Shown: piece after piece, positions 9,350 to 18,021 of the stretch | How the letters are laid out: every line of letters begins with the position of its first letter | How positions within the stretch are numbered: position 1 is the stretch's first letter | Assembly (NCBI RefSeq): GCF_042676065.1 | Contig: NZ_JBHTJO010000001.1 | Coordinates: 558,001-622,000, forward strand | Length of the DNA stretch: 64,000 bases | From: Methyloligella solikamskensis | GTDB taxonomy: Bacteria; Pseudomonadota; Alphaproteobacteria; Rhizobiales; Methyloligellaceae | Direction: 5' to 3' | Notes under the pieces: generated by a model | Told to the model about the DNA's origin: nothing | The model's database searches: none | The model's input: the letters and a program-made list of their open reading frames with translations, nothing else | Position numbers and translations under genes: made by a program

Positions 9350-10207
9350 ATGGATAAGTTGCTGTTTATGTTCGACACGGACCCGCATCCCAGCGTGTTC
9401 GATACCGTGGTGGCCTATGACGGCGGCGCCGACCGTGTGGCCGGTTATGCGGATGTGACGCCCGACAATGTGGGCGCACTGGTCGACGGGACGATCTACA
9501 CCCGCGGCGGCGACGAGAAGAAGAATACCGCGATCTTCATCGGCGGCGGCTCCATGGCAAAGGGCGAGGAGCTGCTGGAATGCGTGAAGAAGCGCTTCTT
9601 CGCCAATTTCCGCGTCTCTGTGATGCTGGATTCCAACGGCTCCAACACGACGGCCGCAGCCGGTGTGGCGCTGCTGGCCAAGACCGGCGACCTGAAGGGC
9701 AAGAAGGCCGTGGTGCTTGCGGGCACCGGTCCGGTCGGCATGCGTGCCGGCGCCATGCTCGCCAGCGAGGGCTGCGAGGTGGTGCTGACGTCGCGCAAGC
9801 AGGACCGCGCCGATGCGGCCGCTAAGCAGATCTCTGAGCGTTTCGACGTGAAATGCTCCGGCTTCGAGGCGTCCAATCCGGATCAGTTCGCCGAGGCCGT
9901 GAAGGACGCCAATATCGTGTTCGCCGCCGGCGGCATCGGTATCGAGCTCCTGAAGGAAGACGCCTGGAAGGACAATCCGAATATCGAGCTGATCGCCGAC
10001 TGCAACGCGCAGCCGCCGCTCGGTGTCGAGGGGCTCGAGGCGACCGACAAGGGCAAAGAGCGCCACGGCAAGACCGTGTTCGGCGCGCTCGGCATCGGCG
10101 GGCTTAAGCTCAAACTTCACCGTGCGCTGATCGGCAAGCTCTTCGAGTCGCAGGACAACGTCTTCGACGCCGAAGAGATCTACGCTGCCGCAAAAGAGAT
10201 GGCGTGA
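9350..10207 (+). CDS. mtdA: NADP-dependent methylene-H4F/methylene-H4MPT dehydrogenase
   Basis: Interconverts methenyl- and methylene-tetrahydrofolate (or the methanopterin analogues), linking formate-derived C1 units to the serine cycle. The 285-residue product starts with MDKLLFMFDTDPHPSVFD and has the NADP-binding VVLAGTGPVGMRAGA motif, both typical of MtdA. It ends by overlapping the start of fchA at a GTGA junction (10204-10207), which suggests translational coupling. Assignment rests on the diagnostic N-terminus and on position between hprA and fchA. Confidence 0.95.
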   Translation: MDKLLFMFDTDPHPSVFDTVVAYDGGADRVAGYADVTPDNVGALVDGTIYTRGGDEKKNTAIFIGGGSMAKGEELLECVKKRFFANFRVSVMLDSNGSNTTAAAGVALLAKTGDLKGKKAVVLAGTGPVGMRAGAMLASEGCEVVLTSRKQDRADAAAKQISERFDVKCSGFEASNPDQFAEAVKDANIVFAAGGIGIELLKEDAWKDNPNIELIADCNAQPPLGVEGLEATDKGKERHGKTVFGALGIGGLKLKLHRALIGKLFESQDNVFDAEEIYAAAKEMA

Positions 10208-10851
10208 GGTCCGGCGTGAAAGGCGAGATCAAAGACAGCTCGATCGAGACGTTCCTGGAGGAGCTGGCGTCCCACGCGGCCACTCCGGGCGGCGGCAGCG
10301 CTGCGGCCATCATGGGCGCCATGGGCGCGGCCCTGATCAGCATGGTCTGCAACCTCACCATCGGTAAGAAGAAGTATGCCGAGGTGGAGGACGAGATGAA
10401 GGCCGTGCTGGAGAAGTCGGAATCCTTGCGGGTTGCGCTGACCGGCATGATCGCAGACGATGTGATGGCATTCGATCAGGTGATGGGAGCCTATGGAATG
10501 CCCAAGGAGACGGACGAAGAGAAGGAAGCGCGGAGCGAGGCTCTCCAGGCGGCACTCAAGACCGCCACGGATGTTCCGCTGCGTTGCTGCAAGGTCTCGC
10601 GCGAGGTCATCGACCTCGCTCAGCTTGTCTCCGACAAAGGTAATCTCAACGTGATCAGCGATGCTGGCGTCGCTGTTCTCGCAGGCAATGCGGCGCTGCG
10701 CAGTGCAGCGTTGAACGTCTTGACCAACGCGAAGATGATAAAGGATAAGGACTTCGCTCAGGCCAAGCTCAAGGAATTGGAAGAGCTTCTTTCCGGTGCA
10801 GAGGCAGCGACGGAGGGAGCTTATGGAGTCGTCGAGGGTAAGCTAAGCTAG
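10204..10851 (+). CDS. fchA: Methenyltetrahydrofolate cyclohydrolase
   Basis: Hydrolyses methenyl-H4F to formyl-H4F (physiologically often in the reverse direction during assimilation). It starts at a GTG overlapping the mtdA stop; a second GTG at 10216 is possible. About 215 residues, family FchA/FTCD cyclodeaminase-like, with ATPGGGSAAA near the N-terminus, the GKKKY segment and the C-terminal LNVISDAGVAVLAGNAALRSA block. Together with FtfL and MtdA it completes the tetrahydrofolate branch within one operon. Confidence 0.95.
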   Translation: MRSGVKGEIKDSSIETFLEELASHAATPGGGSAAAIMGAMGAALISMVCNLTIGKKKYAEVEDEMKAVLEKSESLRVALTGMIADDVMAFDQVMGAYGMPKETDEEKEARSEALQAALKTATDVPLRCCKVSREVIDLAQLVSDKGNLNVISDAGVAVLAGNAALRSAALNVLTNAKMIKDKDFAQAKLKELEELLSGAEAATEGAYGVVEGKLS

Positions 10852-10895
10852 GCTCACTCGAAGGGCTCGCCGACCAGTCAAGGGAGGACGACAAG

Positions 10896-12086
10896 GTGGA
10901 CGTACACGAGTATCAGGCGAAGGAACTGCTGTCGCAGTTCGGGGTGGTTGTTCCGAAAGGCGCCGTGGCCTTCAGTCCCGACCAGGCGGTCTATGCGGCC
11001 ACCGAGCTTGGCGGTTCGTTCTGGGCGGTAAAGGCTCAGGTTCATGCGGGTGCGCGCGGCAAGGCCGGCGGCATCAAGCTTTGCAAGACCTACCACGAGG
11101 TCCGCGACGCGGCCGCCGATCTTCTGGGCAAGAACCTGGTGACCAACCAGACCGGTCCCGAGGGCAAGCCCGTGCAGCGCGTCTATGTGGAGCTGGCCGA
11201 GCCCTTCGAACAGGAATTCTATCTCGGCTTCGTGCTCGACCGTAAGGCGGAGCGCATCCGGGTGATCGCCTCCAAGGAAGGCGGCATGGAGATCGAGGAG
11301 ATCGCCGACGAGAATCCGGACGCGATCATCCAGGTCATCGTCGAGCCGGCCGTGGGTCTCCAGTCCTTCCAGGCCCGCGAGATCGCCTTCGATCTCGGCC
11401 TCAACATCAAGCAGGTGCAGCGCGCCACCCAGCTCATCATGAACGCCTATCGCGCTTTCCGCGATTGCGACGCCATGATGCTGGAGATCAACCCGCTTGT
11501 CGTGACCAAGGACGACCGCGTTGTAGCGCTCGACGCCAAAATGTCGTTCGACGATAACGCGCTGTTCCGCCGTTCCAACGTGGCAGACATGCACGATCCG
11601 TCTCAGGAGGATCCGCGCGAGGCGAAGGCCCAGGAGCACAATCTCAACTATATCGGTCTCGACGGCGAGATCGGCTGCATCGTGAACGGTGCGGGCCTCG
11701 CCATGGCGACCATGGACATGATCAAGCATGCCGGCGGCAACCCGGCCAACTTTCTGGACGTGGGCGGTGGCGCCTCGCCGGAGCGTATCGCGACCGCGCT
11801 GAAGCTGGTGCTGTCGGACGAGAACGTGAAGGCGATCCTGGTGAACATCTTCGCCGGCATCAATCGCTGCGACTGGGTCGCCAAGGGCGTGGTCCAGGCC
11901 TGCGAAACCGTCGACATCAAGGTGCCGCTGGTGGTTCGCCTGGCCGGCACCAATGTCGAAGAGGGACAGAAGATCCTGGCCGACAGCGGTCTCGATCTGA
12001 TCACCGCCGATACCCTGGCGGAAGCAGCACAAAAAGCGGTCGAAGCTTGCGGCGCCAGCCCCGAGCTCGAAGCGGCATCGGCGTAA
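10896..12086 (+). CDS. mtkA: Malate thiokinase (malate-CoA ligase) beta subunit
   Basis: With MtkB activates malate to malyl-CoA with ATP. It starts with GTG at 10896 after AGGGAGGACGACAAG. The 396 residues follow the SucC ATP-grasp pattern (DVHEYQAKELL at the N-terminus, QVHAGARGKAGGIK, and C-terminal DVGGGASPERI and LVNIFAGINRCD). In a serine-cycle operon next to ppc and mclA the malate enzyme, not succinyl-CoA synthetase, is the expected function; this last point is inference from context. Confidence 0.93.
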   Translation: MDVHEYQAKELLSQFGVVVPKGAVAFSPDQAVYAATELGGSFWAVKAQVHAGARGKAGGIKLCKTYHEVRDAAADLLGKNLVTNQTGPEGKPVQRVYVELAEPFEQEFYLGFVLDRKAERIRVIASKEGGMEIEEIADENPDAIIQVIVEPAVGLQSFQAREIAFDLGLNIKQVQRATQLIMNAYRAFRDCDAMMLEINPLVVTKDDRVVALDAKMSFDDNALFRRSNVADMHDPSQEDPREAKAQEHNLNYIGLDGEIGCIVNGAGLAMATMDMIKHAGGNPANFLDVGGGASPERIATALKLVLSDENVKAILVNIFAGINRCDWVAKGVVQACETVDIKVPLVVRLAGTNVEEGQKILADSGLDLITADTLAEAAQKAVEACGASPELEAASA

Positions 12087-12100
12087 CGGGAGGCAGCGTC

Positions 12101-13003
12101 ATGAGTATTCTTATCGATGAGAAGACGCCGATCGTCGTGCAAGGCATGACCGGCGACAAGGGCAGCTTCCACACCAAGGAAATGCTGGATTACGGCAGCA
12201 ACATCGTTGCCGGCGTGACCCCCGGCAAGGGCGGCACGGAGCATCACGGTGTGCCGGTGTTCAACACCATGAAGGAAGCCGTGCGGGAGACCGGGGCGAC
12301 GACCTCGATCACCTTCGTGGCGCCGGCGTTCTGCGCCGATGCGATCATGGAAGCGGCCGATGCGGGCATCCGGCTGATCTGCTCGATCACCGACGGCATC
12401 CCGGCTCAGGACATGATGCGGGTGAAGCGCTATCTCTACCGCTACCCGAAAGAGAAGCGGCCGATGATGGTCGGCCCGAACTGTGCCGGCATCATTTCGC
12501 CCGGCAAGTGCATGCTCGGCATCATGCCCGGCCACATCTATCTCAAGGGCTCCATCGGCGTGATCTCGCGCTCCGGCACCCTGGGTTATGAGGCGGCGGC
12601 GCAGCTGAAAGAGCATGGGCTCGGCATCTCCACCTCCGTCGGCATCGGCGGCGATCCGATCAACGGCTCGTCCTTCCTGGATCACCTCCAGCTGTTCGAG
12701 GACGACCCGGAGACGGAAGCCGTTCTGATGATCGGCGAGATCGGCGGTCCGCAGGAAGCGGAAGCCTCGGAGTGGATCCAGAAGAACATGAAGAAGCCCG
12801 TCGTCGGCTTCGTCGCAGGTCTCACGGCGCCGAAGGGCCGCCGCATGGGTCATGCGGGCGCGATCATCTCGAAAGAGGGCGATAGCGCAGCCGAGAAGGC
12901 GGAGATCATGAAGGCCTGCGGTCTGACCGTTGCGCCGAATCCGAGCGAGTTCGGCTCGACCATGGCGAAGGTTCTCCAAAACGGAGGCCGTCAGGTCGCG
13001 TAA
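12101..13003 (+). CDS. mtkB: Malate thiokinase alpha subunit
   Basis: The SucD-like partner of MtkA; it carries the CoA-binding domain and the phosphohistidine. Start at 12101 (MSILIDEKTP) after ACGGGAGGCAGCG; 300 residues. Visible features: QGMTGDKGSFHTKEM, the CoA-binding Rossmann region, GPNCAGIISPG and the active-site His in GHAGAII near residue 248. Fourteen bases separate it from mtkA. A strong hairpin follows at 13014-13057, dividing this gene from ppc. Confidence 0.93.
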   Translation: MSILIDEKTPIVVQGMTGDKGSFHTKEMLDYGSNIVAGVTPGKGGTEHHGVPVFNTMKEAVRETGATTSITFVAPAFCADAIMEAADAGIRLICSITDGIPAQDMMRVKRYLYRYPKEKRPMMVGPNCAGIISPGKCMLGIMPGHIYLKGSIGVISRSGTLGYEAAAQLKEHGLGISTSVGIGGDPINGSSFLDHLQLFEDDPETEAVLMIGEIGGPQEAEASEWIQKNMKKPVVGFVAGLTAPKGRRMGHAGAIISKEGDSAAEKAEIMKACGLTVAPNPSEFGSTMAKVLQNGGRQVA

Positions 13004-13013
13004 GGCATTACGG

Positions 13014-13057
13014 CCGGCCGGGCATCGGTGAAACCGATGCTTGGCCGGCGGTGTTTT
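13014..13057 (+). terminator. Hairpin after mtkB, imperfect intrinsic terminator
   Basis: CCGGCC and GGCCGG form an outer stem around a perfect 8-bp inner stem (GCATCGGT / ACCGATGC, loop GAA). A short T-run (GTTTT) lies 5 bases past the stem. It could reduce read-through from mtkB into ppc or stabilise the upstream mRNA. Confidence 0.6.
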
Positions 13058-13176
13058 CCAAGACCGGAAGGGGCTAGCTCAGGGACGATCCAGAGACGTG
13101 GGCACGACTGCCTGCATGGGTGAGCTATTTCCGGGGATCTGAAACGATCGTTGCAGTCGGGAGGCTCACCAGTTCC

Positions 13177-15942
13177 ATGGACCGGGATCTGAACCAGACG
13201 TCACGCTCCGCCGAGCCGGCGGGCAAGCTACCGATCATTTCCGGGACGTCTGCGCAAGAGGCGGCGGACATCCTCTTCAAGCTGCTGCTCGACGTCACGC
13301 GGCAGCATCAGCCCGAAATCGAATCCGTTCTCAGGGGCGGGTCGAACTTCTCCGAGCTCAGCCCGGAGCTGATGTCGCGTGCCCTGCAGGCGCAAGGAAT
13401 CTGGTTCCAGCTCCTGTCCATCGCCGAACAGAACGCGGCCATGCGCAGCCGCCGTCATATCGAAAAGACGCGCGGTCGCGACGAGCTGAAGGGCACCTTT
13501 GCCAGTGTGCTGTCGGAGGCCGCGCGGGACGGGATCGATGCGTCGGAGATCCAGCACCTCCTGAAGAACCTGCGCATCCGGCCCGTGATCACCGCCCATC
13601 CCACCGAAGCGAAGCGCGTCACAGTGCTGGAGAAGCTCCGCAAGGTCTATCTGTTGCTGCGCGAGCTGGAGCTGACCCGTTGGACGGAGCGGGAGCGGCG
13701 GCGCCATCTGGATGCGCTGCGCGATCAGGTCGAACTGATCTGGATGACCGGCGAGCTGCATCTGGAGAAGCCGACGGTCGACAAGGAAGTTTCCTGGGGC
13801 CTGCACTTCTTCGACGAGACGATCTTCGACCGTGCGCCGGAGATGCTGCATGAGTTCTGCGAGGTGCTGGAGCAGTACTACCCGCACCAGGATTTCGAGA
13901 TCCCGCCGTTCTTCCAGTTCGGCTCGTGGATCGGCGGCGACCGGGACGGCAATCCCTTCGTCACCTCGGACGTGACCCGCGTCACGCTGAAGGAGAATGC
14001 CCTGGCCAGCATGCGCTACTATCGCGGCCGGCTGAACGATCTGGTGCGGATGCTGTCCATCAGCAAGCGCGTCAGCCCGATCTCGGACAAGTTTGCCAAG
14101 GCGCTGGAAGCGGAGCTCGCGGCCAGCGGACGCGAAGCGCAGATCGAAGCGCGCAATCCCGGCGAGGCGTACCGCCAGTATCTGACCTGCGCCTTGCGGA
14201 AGCTGGAAGCCACGATCGCCCGCACGGAGCACAATAAGCAGCCGGACGGGCCTTACTATACCAATGCGGATGAGCTGATCGCCGATCTGAGGACCCTGGA
14301 GACGGCGCTGATCGATGCCAACTCCGCCTCGATCGCCGTGGACATGGTGCGCCCCGTGCGCCGGGCGGTCGAGATCTTCCGCTTCTCGACGGTGCGGCTC
14401 GATCTCCGCGAGAACTCCACGCGGACCACGGGTGCGCTGCAGTCCCTTTGGAAGGTGATCGAGGGCAAGGACGGCGGGGAGCCGCCTGCGCCGGATTCCG
14501 ACGAGTGGAAGAAATGGCTGGTCACCGAGCTCGGCCGACCCAAGCACTCTGAGCGCGACCTGGATGCGCTGTCCGAAGATGCGGCCGAGACGCTCTCCAC
14601 GCTGCGGCTCGTGGCCGAGATGCGCGAAGGCCTCGACCGCGAGGCGTTCGGCGGCTTCATCCTCTCCATGACGACATCCGTGGCCGATATCCTGGGCGTC
14701 TATCTCCTCGCTAAGGAAGCCGGCGTGTTCCTGGATGCCCAGGGCACGGAGATCTGCCCGCTGCCAATCGTACCGCTGTTCGAGACGATCGAGGATTTGC
14801 GTGCGGCGCCGGCCATCATGAAGGAGCTGCTCGACGTGCCGGTGGTGCGCCGGAGCACGCGCTGGCAGGGCGGCGTGCAGGAAGTGATGATTGGCTATTC
14901 CGACTCCAACAAGGATGGCGGCTTCGTCGCCTCCAACTGGGAGCTTTCCAAGGCTCAGTCGCGCCTGACCAAGCTTTCCGACGACGCGGGCATTCCGATC
15001 GCGTTCTTCCACGGGCGCGGCGGCTCGGTCTCCCGTGGCGGTGCGCCGACGGGGCGGGCGATTGCGGCTCAGCCGGCAGGCTCCATCCGCGGCCGTTTCC
15101 GGATTACGGAGCAGGGCGAGGTGGTCTCCTTTAAATACGCCAATAAGGGCACGGCGCTCTATCAGATGGAGCTGCTTGGTGCTTCCGTCTTCGCGCACGC
15201 GCTGAAGTCGGAGCGGGAAGAGGCGCTGGTGCCGCGGGCGGAGTTCGAAGACGCCATGGAGGCGCTCTCCGGGGCCTCCCGGGCCGCCTACAGCAAGTTC
15301 CTGACCCACCCGGATCTGGTGACCTATTTCCAGGCGGCGAGCCCGCTGGAGGAGATCTCGCTACTCAATATCGGCTCGCGTCCGTCGCGCCGCTTCGGCG
15401 CCAAGTCGCTGAGCGATCTGCGGGCGATCCCGTGGGTGTTCGCCTGGTCGCAGAACCGCCACGCCATCACCGGCTGGTACGGTGTCGGCAGCGGTATCAA
15501 GAGCTTCCTGGAGGTGCGGGGCGATAGCGGCGAAAAGCTGCTGCGCCGCATGTTCTCAGATTCCCGTCTGTTCCGGCTGGTGATGGACGAGGTTGAGAAG
15601 ATGCTCCTGATCGTCGATCTCTCCGTGGGCCGCAGCTATGCGAGCCTGGTTTCGGACGAGAAGGCGCGGGATGCCATCTTCTCCATGATCGAACGGGAAT
15701 ACCGCCTGACCACCGAAATGGTCCTGCGGATCAGCGGCGACGACCAAATCGCCGAACGTTTTCCTGATTTCAGCCGGTCCCTGAAAGGCCGCTTGCCGAC
15801 CATCAACGAGGTCAACCGCGAGCAGGTCGAACTGCTGAGGCGCTTCCGAAGCGCCGAAACTGAGAGCGAGCGGGAGGAATATAAAGTCCCGCTGCTCATG
15901 TCGATCAACTGTATTGCCGCTGGTCTGGGAGCCACCGGTTAG
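13177..15942 (+). CDS. ppc: Phosphoenolpyruvate carboxylase
   Basis: Carboxylates PEP to oxaloacetate, the CO2-fixing step of the serine cycle. The open frame begins at 13120 (GTG), but the ATG at 13177 follows GGGAGG and gives about 921 residues, the normal length. Both family signatures are visible: VITAHPTEAKR near residue 140 and the catalytic loop FFHGRGGSVSRGG near residue 610; QNRHAITGWYG follows. It stands 173 bases after mtkB beyond a hairpin, so it may have its own promoter, and is followed by mclA 26 bases later. Confidence 0.96.
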   Translation: MDRDLNQTSRSAEPAGKLPIISGTSAQEAADILFKLLLDVTRQHQPEIESVLRGGSNFSELSPELMSRALQAQGIWFQLLSIAEQNAAMRSRRHIEKTRGRDELKGTFASVLSEAARDGIDASEIQHLLKNLRIRPVITAHPTEAKRVTVLEKLRKVYLLLRELELTRWTERERRRHLDALRDQVELIWMTGELHLEKPTVDKEVSWGLHFFDETIFDRAPEMLHEFCEVLEQYYPHQDFEIPPFFQFGSWIGGDRDGNPFVTSDVTRVTLKENALASMRYYRGRLNDLVRMLSISKRVSPISDKFAKALEAELAASGREAQIEARNPGEAYRQYLTCALRKLEATIARTEHNKQPDGPYYTNADELIADLRTLETALIDANSASIAVDMVRPVRRAVEIFRFSTVRLDLRENSTRTTGALQSLWKVIEGKDGGEPPAPDSDEWKKWLVTELGRPKHSERDLDALSEDAAETLSTLRLVAEMREGLDREAFGGFILSMTTSVADILGVYLLAKEAGVFLDAQGTEICPLPIVPLFETIEDLRAAPAIMKELLDVPVVRRSTRWQGGVQEVMIGYSDSNKDGGFVASNWELSKAQSRLTKLSDDAGIPIAFFHGRGGSVSRGGAPTGRAIAAQPAGSIRGRFRITEQGEVVSFKYANKGTALYQMELLGASVFAHALKSEREEALVPRAEFEDAMEALSGASRAAYSKFLTHPDLVTYFQAASPLEEISLLNIGSRPSRRFGAKSLSDLRAIPWVFAWSQNRHAITGWYGVGSGIKSFLEVRGDSGEKLLRRMFSDSRLFRLVMDEVEKMLLIVDLSVGRSYASLVSDEKARDAIFSMIEREYRLTTEMVLRISGDDQIAERFPDFSRSLKGRLPTINEVNREQVELLRRFRSAETESEREEYKVPLLMSINCIAAGLGATG

Positions 15943-15968
15943 GTTCAAAACGGAAAGGAAAAGTACGC

Positions 15969-16952
15969 ATGAGTTTCACGATCATCGAGCAGGCGAGGCC
16001 CCGCCTTCACCGCTCCGAGCTGGCCGTGCCGGGCTCCAATACGAGCTTGTTCGAAAAGGCGGCCAAGTCCGCTGCCGACGTCATCTTCCTCGACGTTGAG
16101 GATGCCGTTGCGCCGGACGACAAGGAGCAAGCCCGGAAGAACATCATCGAGGCCCTGAACGACATCGACTGGGGCGACAAGACCATGATGATCCGCATCA
16201 ATGGTCTCGATACGCATTACGCGTATCGCGACGTCATCGATGTGATCGAGAAGGCACCGCGCCTCGACATGGTGCTGATCCCCAAGGTCGGCGTTCCGTC
16301 GGATGTCTATGCCATCGACATGCTGATCACCCAGGTGGAGCAGGCGATCGGCCGCGAGGAGAACCCGGTCGGCATCGAGGTGCTGATCGAGACCGCGCTC
16401 GGCATGGCGAACGTGGAAGCCATCGCTCAGTCCAGCAAGCGTCTGGAGGCCATGTCCTTCGGCGTTGCCGACTACGCCGCTTCGACCCGCGCGCGCACCG
16501 TCGGCATCGGCGGCCCGCACCCGGATTACGGCGTGCTGACCGACAAGAAGGAAGGCGAGGACGATTCCCAGCGCGAGTACTACTGGGGCGACCCGTGGCA
16601 CTTCGCTCTGTCGCGCATGATGATCGCCTGCCGCGCTTACGGTCTTCGTCCGATCGACGGTCCGTTCGGCGACTATTCCGATCCGGAAGGCTTCAAGTCG
16701 GCGGCGCGCCGCGCGGCCGTGCTCGGACTGGAAGGCAAGTGGGCCATTCATCCGTCGCAGATCGACCTCGCCAACGAGGTGTTTAGCCCGTCGGATGAAG
16801 AGGTCAACAAGGCCCAGCGCATCCTCGACGCCATGGAAGAGGCCCGTAAGGCCGGCCGCGGCGCCGTCTCGCTGGACGGCCGCCTGATCGACATCGCGTC
16901 GATCCGTCAGGCCCAGGCCCTCATGGACAAGGCCAACGCGATCAAGAAGTAA
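15969..16952 (+). CDS. mclA: Malyl-CoA/beta-methylmalyl-CoA lyase
   Basis: Cleaves malyl-CoA to acetyl-CoA and glyoxylate; in organisms with the ethylmalonyl-CoA pathway it also cleaves beta-methylmalyl-CoA. The 327-residue CitE/HpcH-like protein begins MSFTIIEQARPRLHRSELAV after GGAAAGGAAAAG. Metal and CoA-binding segments VIFLDVEDAVAPDDK and IEVLIETALGMANVE are seen. It is the last gene of the row, 26 bases after ppc, and ends in a strong terminator. A dual role is inferred from ccr, ecm and mcd elsewhere in this window. Confidence 0.96.
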   Translation: MSFTIIEQARPRLHRSELAVPGSNTSLFEKAAKSAADVIFLDVEDAVAPDDKEQARKNIIEALNDIDWGDKTMMIRINGLDTHYAYRDVIDVIEKAPRLDMVLIPKVGVPSDVYAIDMLITQVEQAIGREENPVGIEVLIETALGMANVEAIAQSSKRLEAMSFGVADYAASTRARTVGIGGPHPDYGVLTDKKEGEDDSQREYYWGDPWHFALSRMMIACRAYGLRPIDGPFGDYSDPEGFKSAARRAAVLGLEGKWAIHPSQIDLANEVFSPSDEEVNKAQRILDAMEEARKAGRGAVSLDGRLIDIASIRQAQALMDKANAIKK

Positions 16953-16978
16953 GGTCTTCTCTCACTTGAGAGACGCGA

Positions 16979-17011
16979 AAGGGCGGGCCCGCGGGTCCGC
17001 CCTTTTTTGTT
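16979..17011 (+). terminator. Intrinsic terminator of the serine-cycle operon
   Basis: AAGGGCGG and CCGCCCTT form a GC-rich stem around CCCGCGGG, directly followed by six Ts. It lies 27 bases after the mclA stop and just before the convergent lipoprotein gene. Confidence 0.9.
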
Positions 17012-17034
17012 GGCTCAGGCCGGCTCGTCTTAGC

Positions 17035-17409
17035 CTAGCCTTGTTGGAATCTGAGGCCACAGTTCTTCTGCACCGAGACCTGCTGAATTGTCTGAAATTC
17101 ACCCTTGAGGCGCGCAAGCTCGGCCGTTTGAGCATCGTCGCCATTCACAAGGAACGCCGCAGGCCAGAAGACGATGACCGCCGCCGTTGTGGTGACCGTG
17201 TCTCGAGTGCGTTTTTTGTTCTGCACTCCGGACAGTTCAGCGGCACGCTGCGATACACGCTCCGCTTCGGCTGCCAATTGCTGGCAGTTGTAAGGCTGGT
17301 AGGTCAGAGGCGAGACGTAGGCCGCTGGAACGTCCTCCGCCTTCTTGGCGCAACTGCCTACCAGGAAACCAATCAGCGCGAGCACGACCAGCGCGGTACG
17401 CGAAACCAT
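17035..17409 (-). CDS. Small lipoprotein of unknown function
   Basis: The ATG at 17409 follows GGGGGTAGTT and yields about 124 residues with a lipoprotein signal ending FLVGSC. The mature part has a YQPYNCQQLAAEAERV segment, a charged helix and a short hydrophobic stretch (VIVFWPAAFLV), then a helix with QTAELARLKGEF. Similar small lipoproteins occur widely in alphaproteobacteria without known function. It converges on mclA and is divergent from the cupin gene. Confidence 0.72.
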   Translation of the reverse strand: MVSRTALVVLALIGFLVGSCAKKAEDVPAAYVSPLTYQPYNCQQLAAEAERVSQRAAELSGVQNKKRTRDTVTTTAAVIVFWPAAFLVNGDDAQTAELARLKGEFQTIQQVSVQKNCGLRFQQG

Positions 17410-17514
17410 AACTACCCCCAAAACGCGATACATAAGTGCGACGCACACCTTGCAAATTGCATTCTGCGGAGTCACGCCCTTTTAGTTGTCAGATTCTAGT
17501 TTTTGGAGAGCGTG

Positions 17515-17853
17515 ATGAAAATGCCCGCTGCTGAGGCCGGTTCTCTACAGACTGACCTTCCAAAGGGGCTGCAGAGCCAAGAGCTCTTCGACGTTCTGGT
17601 CGAAAAGGGCGATGTGCGGGTCGAGCGGATCGTCTCCACCGGCCAGGCGACGCCGGAGGACGATTGGTACGACCAGGAGACGGACGAGTTCGTGCTGCTG
17701 GTCTCAGGCGCTGCGGCGCTGGAGATCGAAGGGGAGGCGGATGAACGCGAGCTCGGCCCCGGCGACTGGGTCATGCTGCCGGCCCATTGCCGCCACCGGG
17801 TGGCCTGGACCCAGAGCGAGCCGCCCACCGTCTGGCTCGCCGTGCATTTCTAG
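17515..17853 (+). CDS. Cupin-domain protein
   Basis: A 112-residue single-domain cupin. The ATG at 17515 lies 5 bases after GGAG. The barrel is visible from EFVLLVSGAAALEIEG through GPGDWVMLPAHCRHRVAWT; the usual first-motif histidines are replaced (DEFVLLVSG rather than HxH), while two His survive in PAHCRHRV, so metal binding is uncertain. No specific function can be given. It is divergent from the small lipoprotein gene and stands alone. Confidence 0.8.
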   Translation: MKMPAAEAGSLQTDLPKGLQSQELFDVLVEKGDVRVERIVSTGQATPEDDWYDQETDEFVLLVSGAAALEIEGEADERELGPGDWVMLPAHCRHRVAWTQSEPPTVWLAVHF

Positions 17854-17875
17854 GAAGCAGCTGAGCGTAGGCCGA

Positions 17876-17925
17876 TCCTTCGAGGCTCGACGCGTGACGC
17901 ATCGAGCGTTTCCGGATGATGGTCT
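17876..17925. repeat. Degenerate dispersed intergenic repeat
   Basis: The stretch with CCTTCGAGGCTCGACGCG and GCATCGAGC followed by GGATGATGG resembles, in worn form, the repeat seen more clearly at 43690-43784. Similar elements are scattered in many Hyphomicrobiales genomes. Confidence 0.35.
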
Positions 17926-17959
17926 CTTTGCACGCACATTGCCGAGAGGCCAAGCCGCA

Positions 17960-17989
17960 AAAGAAATGGGGGGCCGCGCCGGGCCCCCC
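17960..17989 (-). terminator. Intrinsic terminator of glnII
   Basis: On the minus strand GGGGGGCC and GGCCCCCC pair around a 6-base loop, followed by ATTTCTTTT. It lies about 30 bases past the glnII stop. Confidence 0.85.
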
Positions 17990-18021
17990 AGATCTGTCCC
18001 TCGAATTTTGAGGCGTGAGGC

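Noticed and set aside
13228..15309. 693-codon minus-strand frame
   Set aside because: Antisense to ppc, which has all family signatures.
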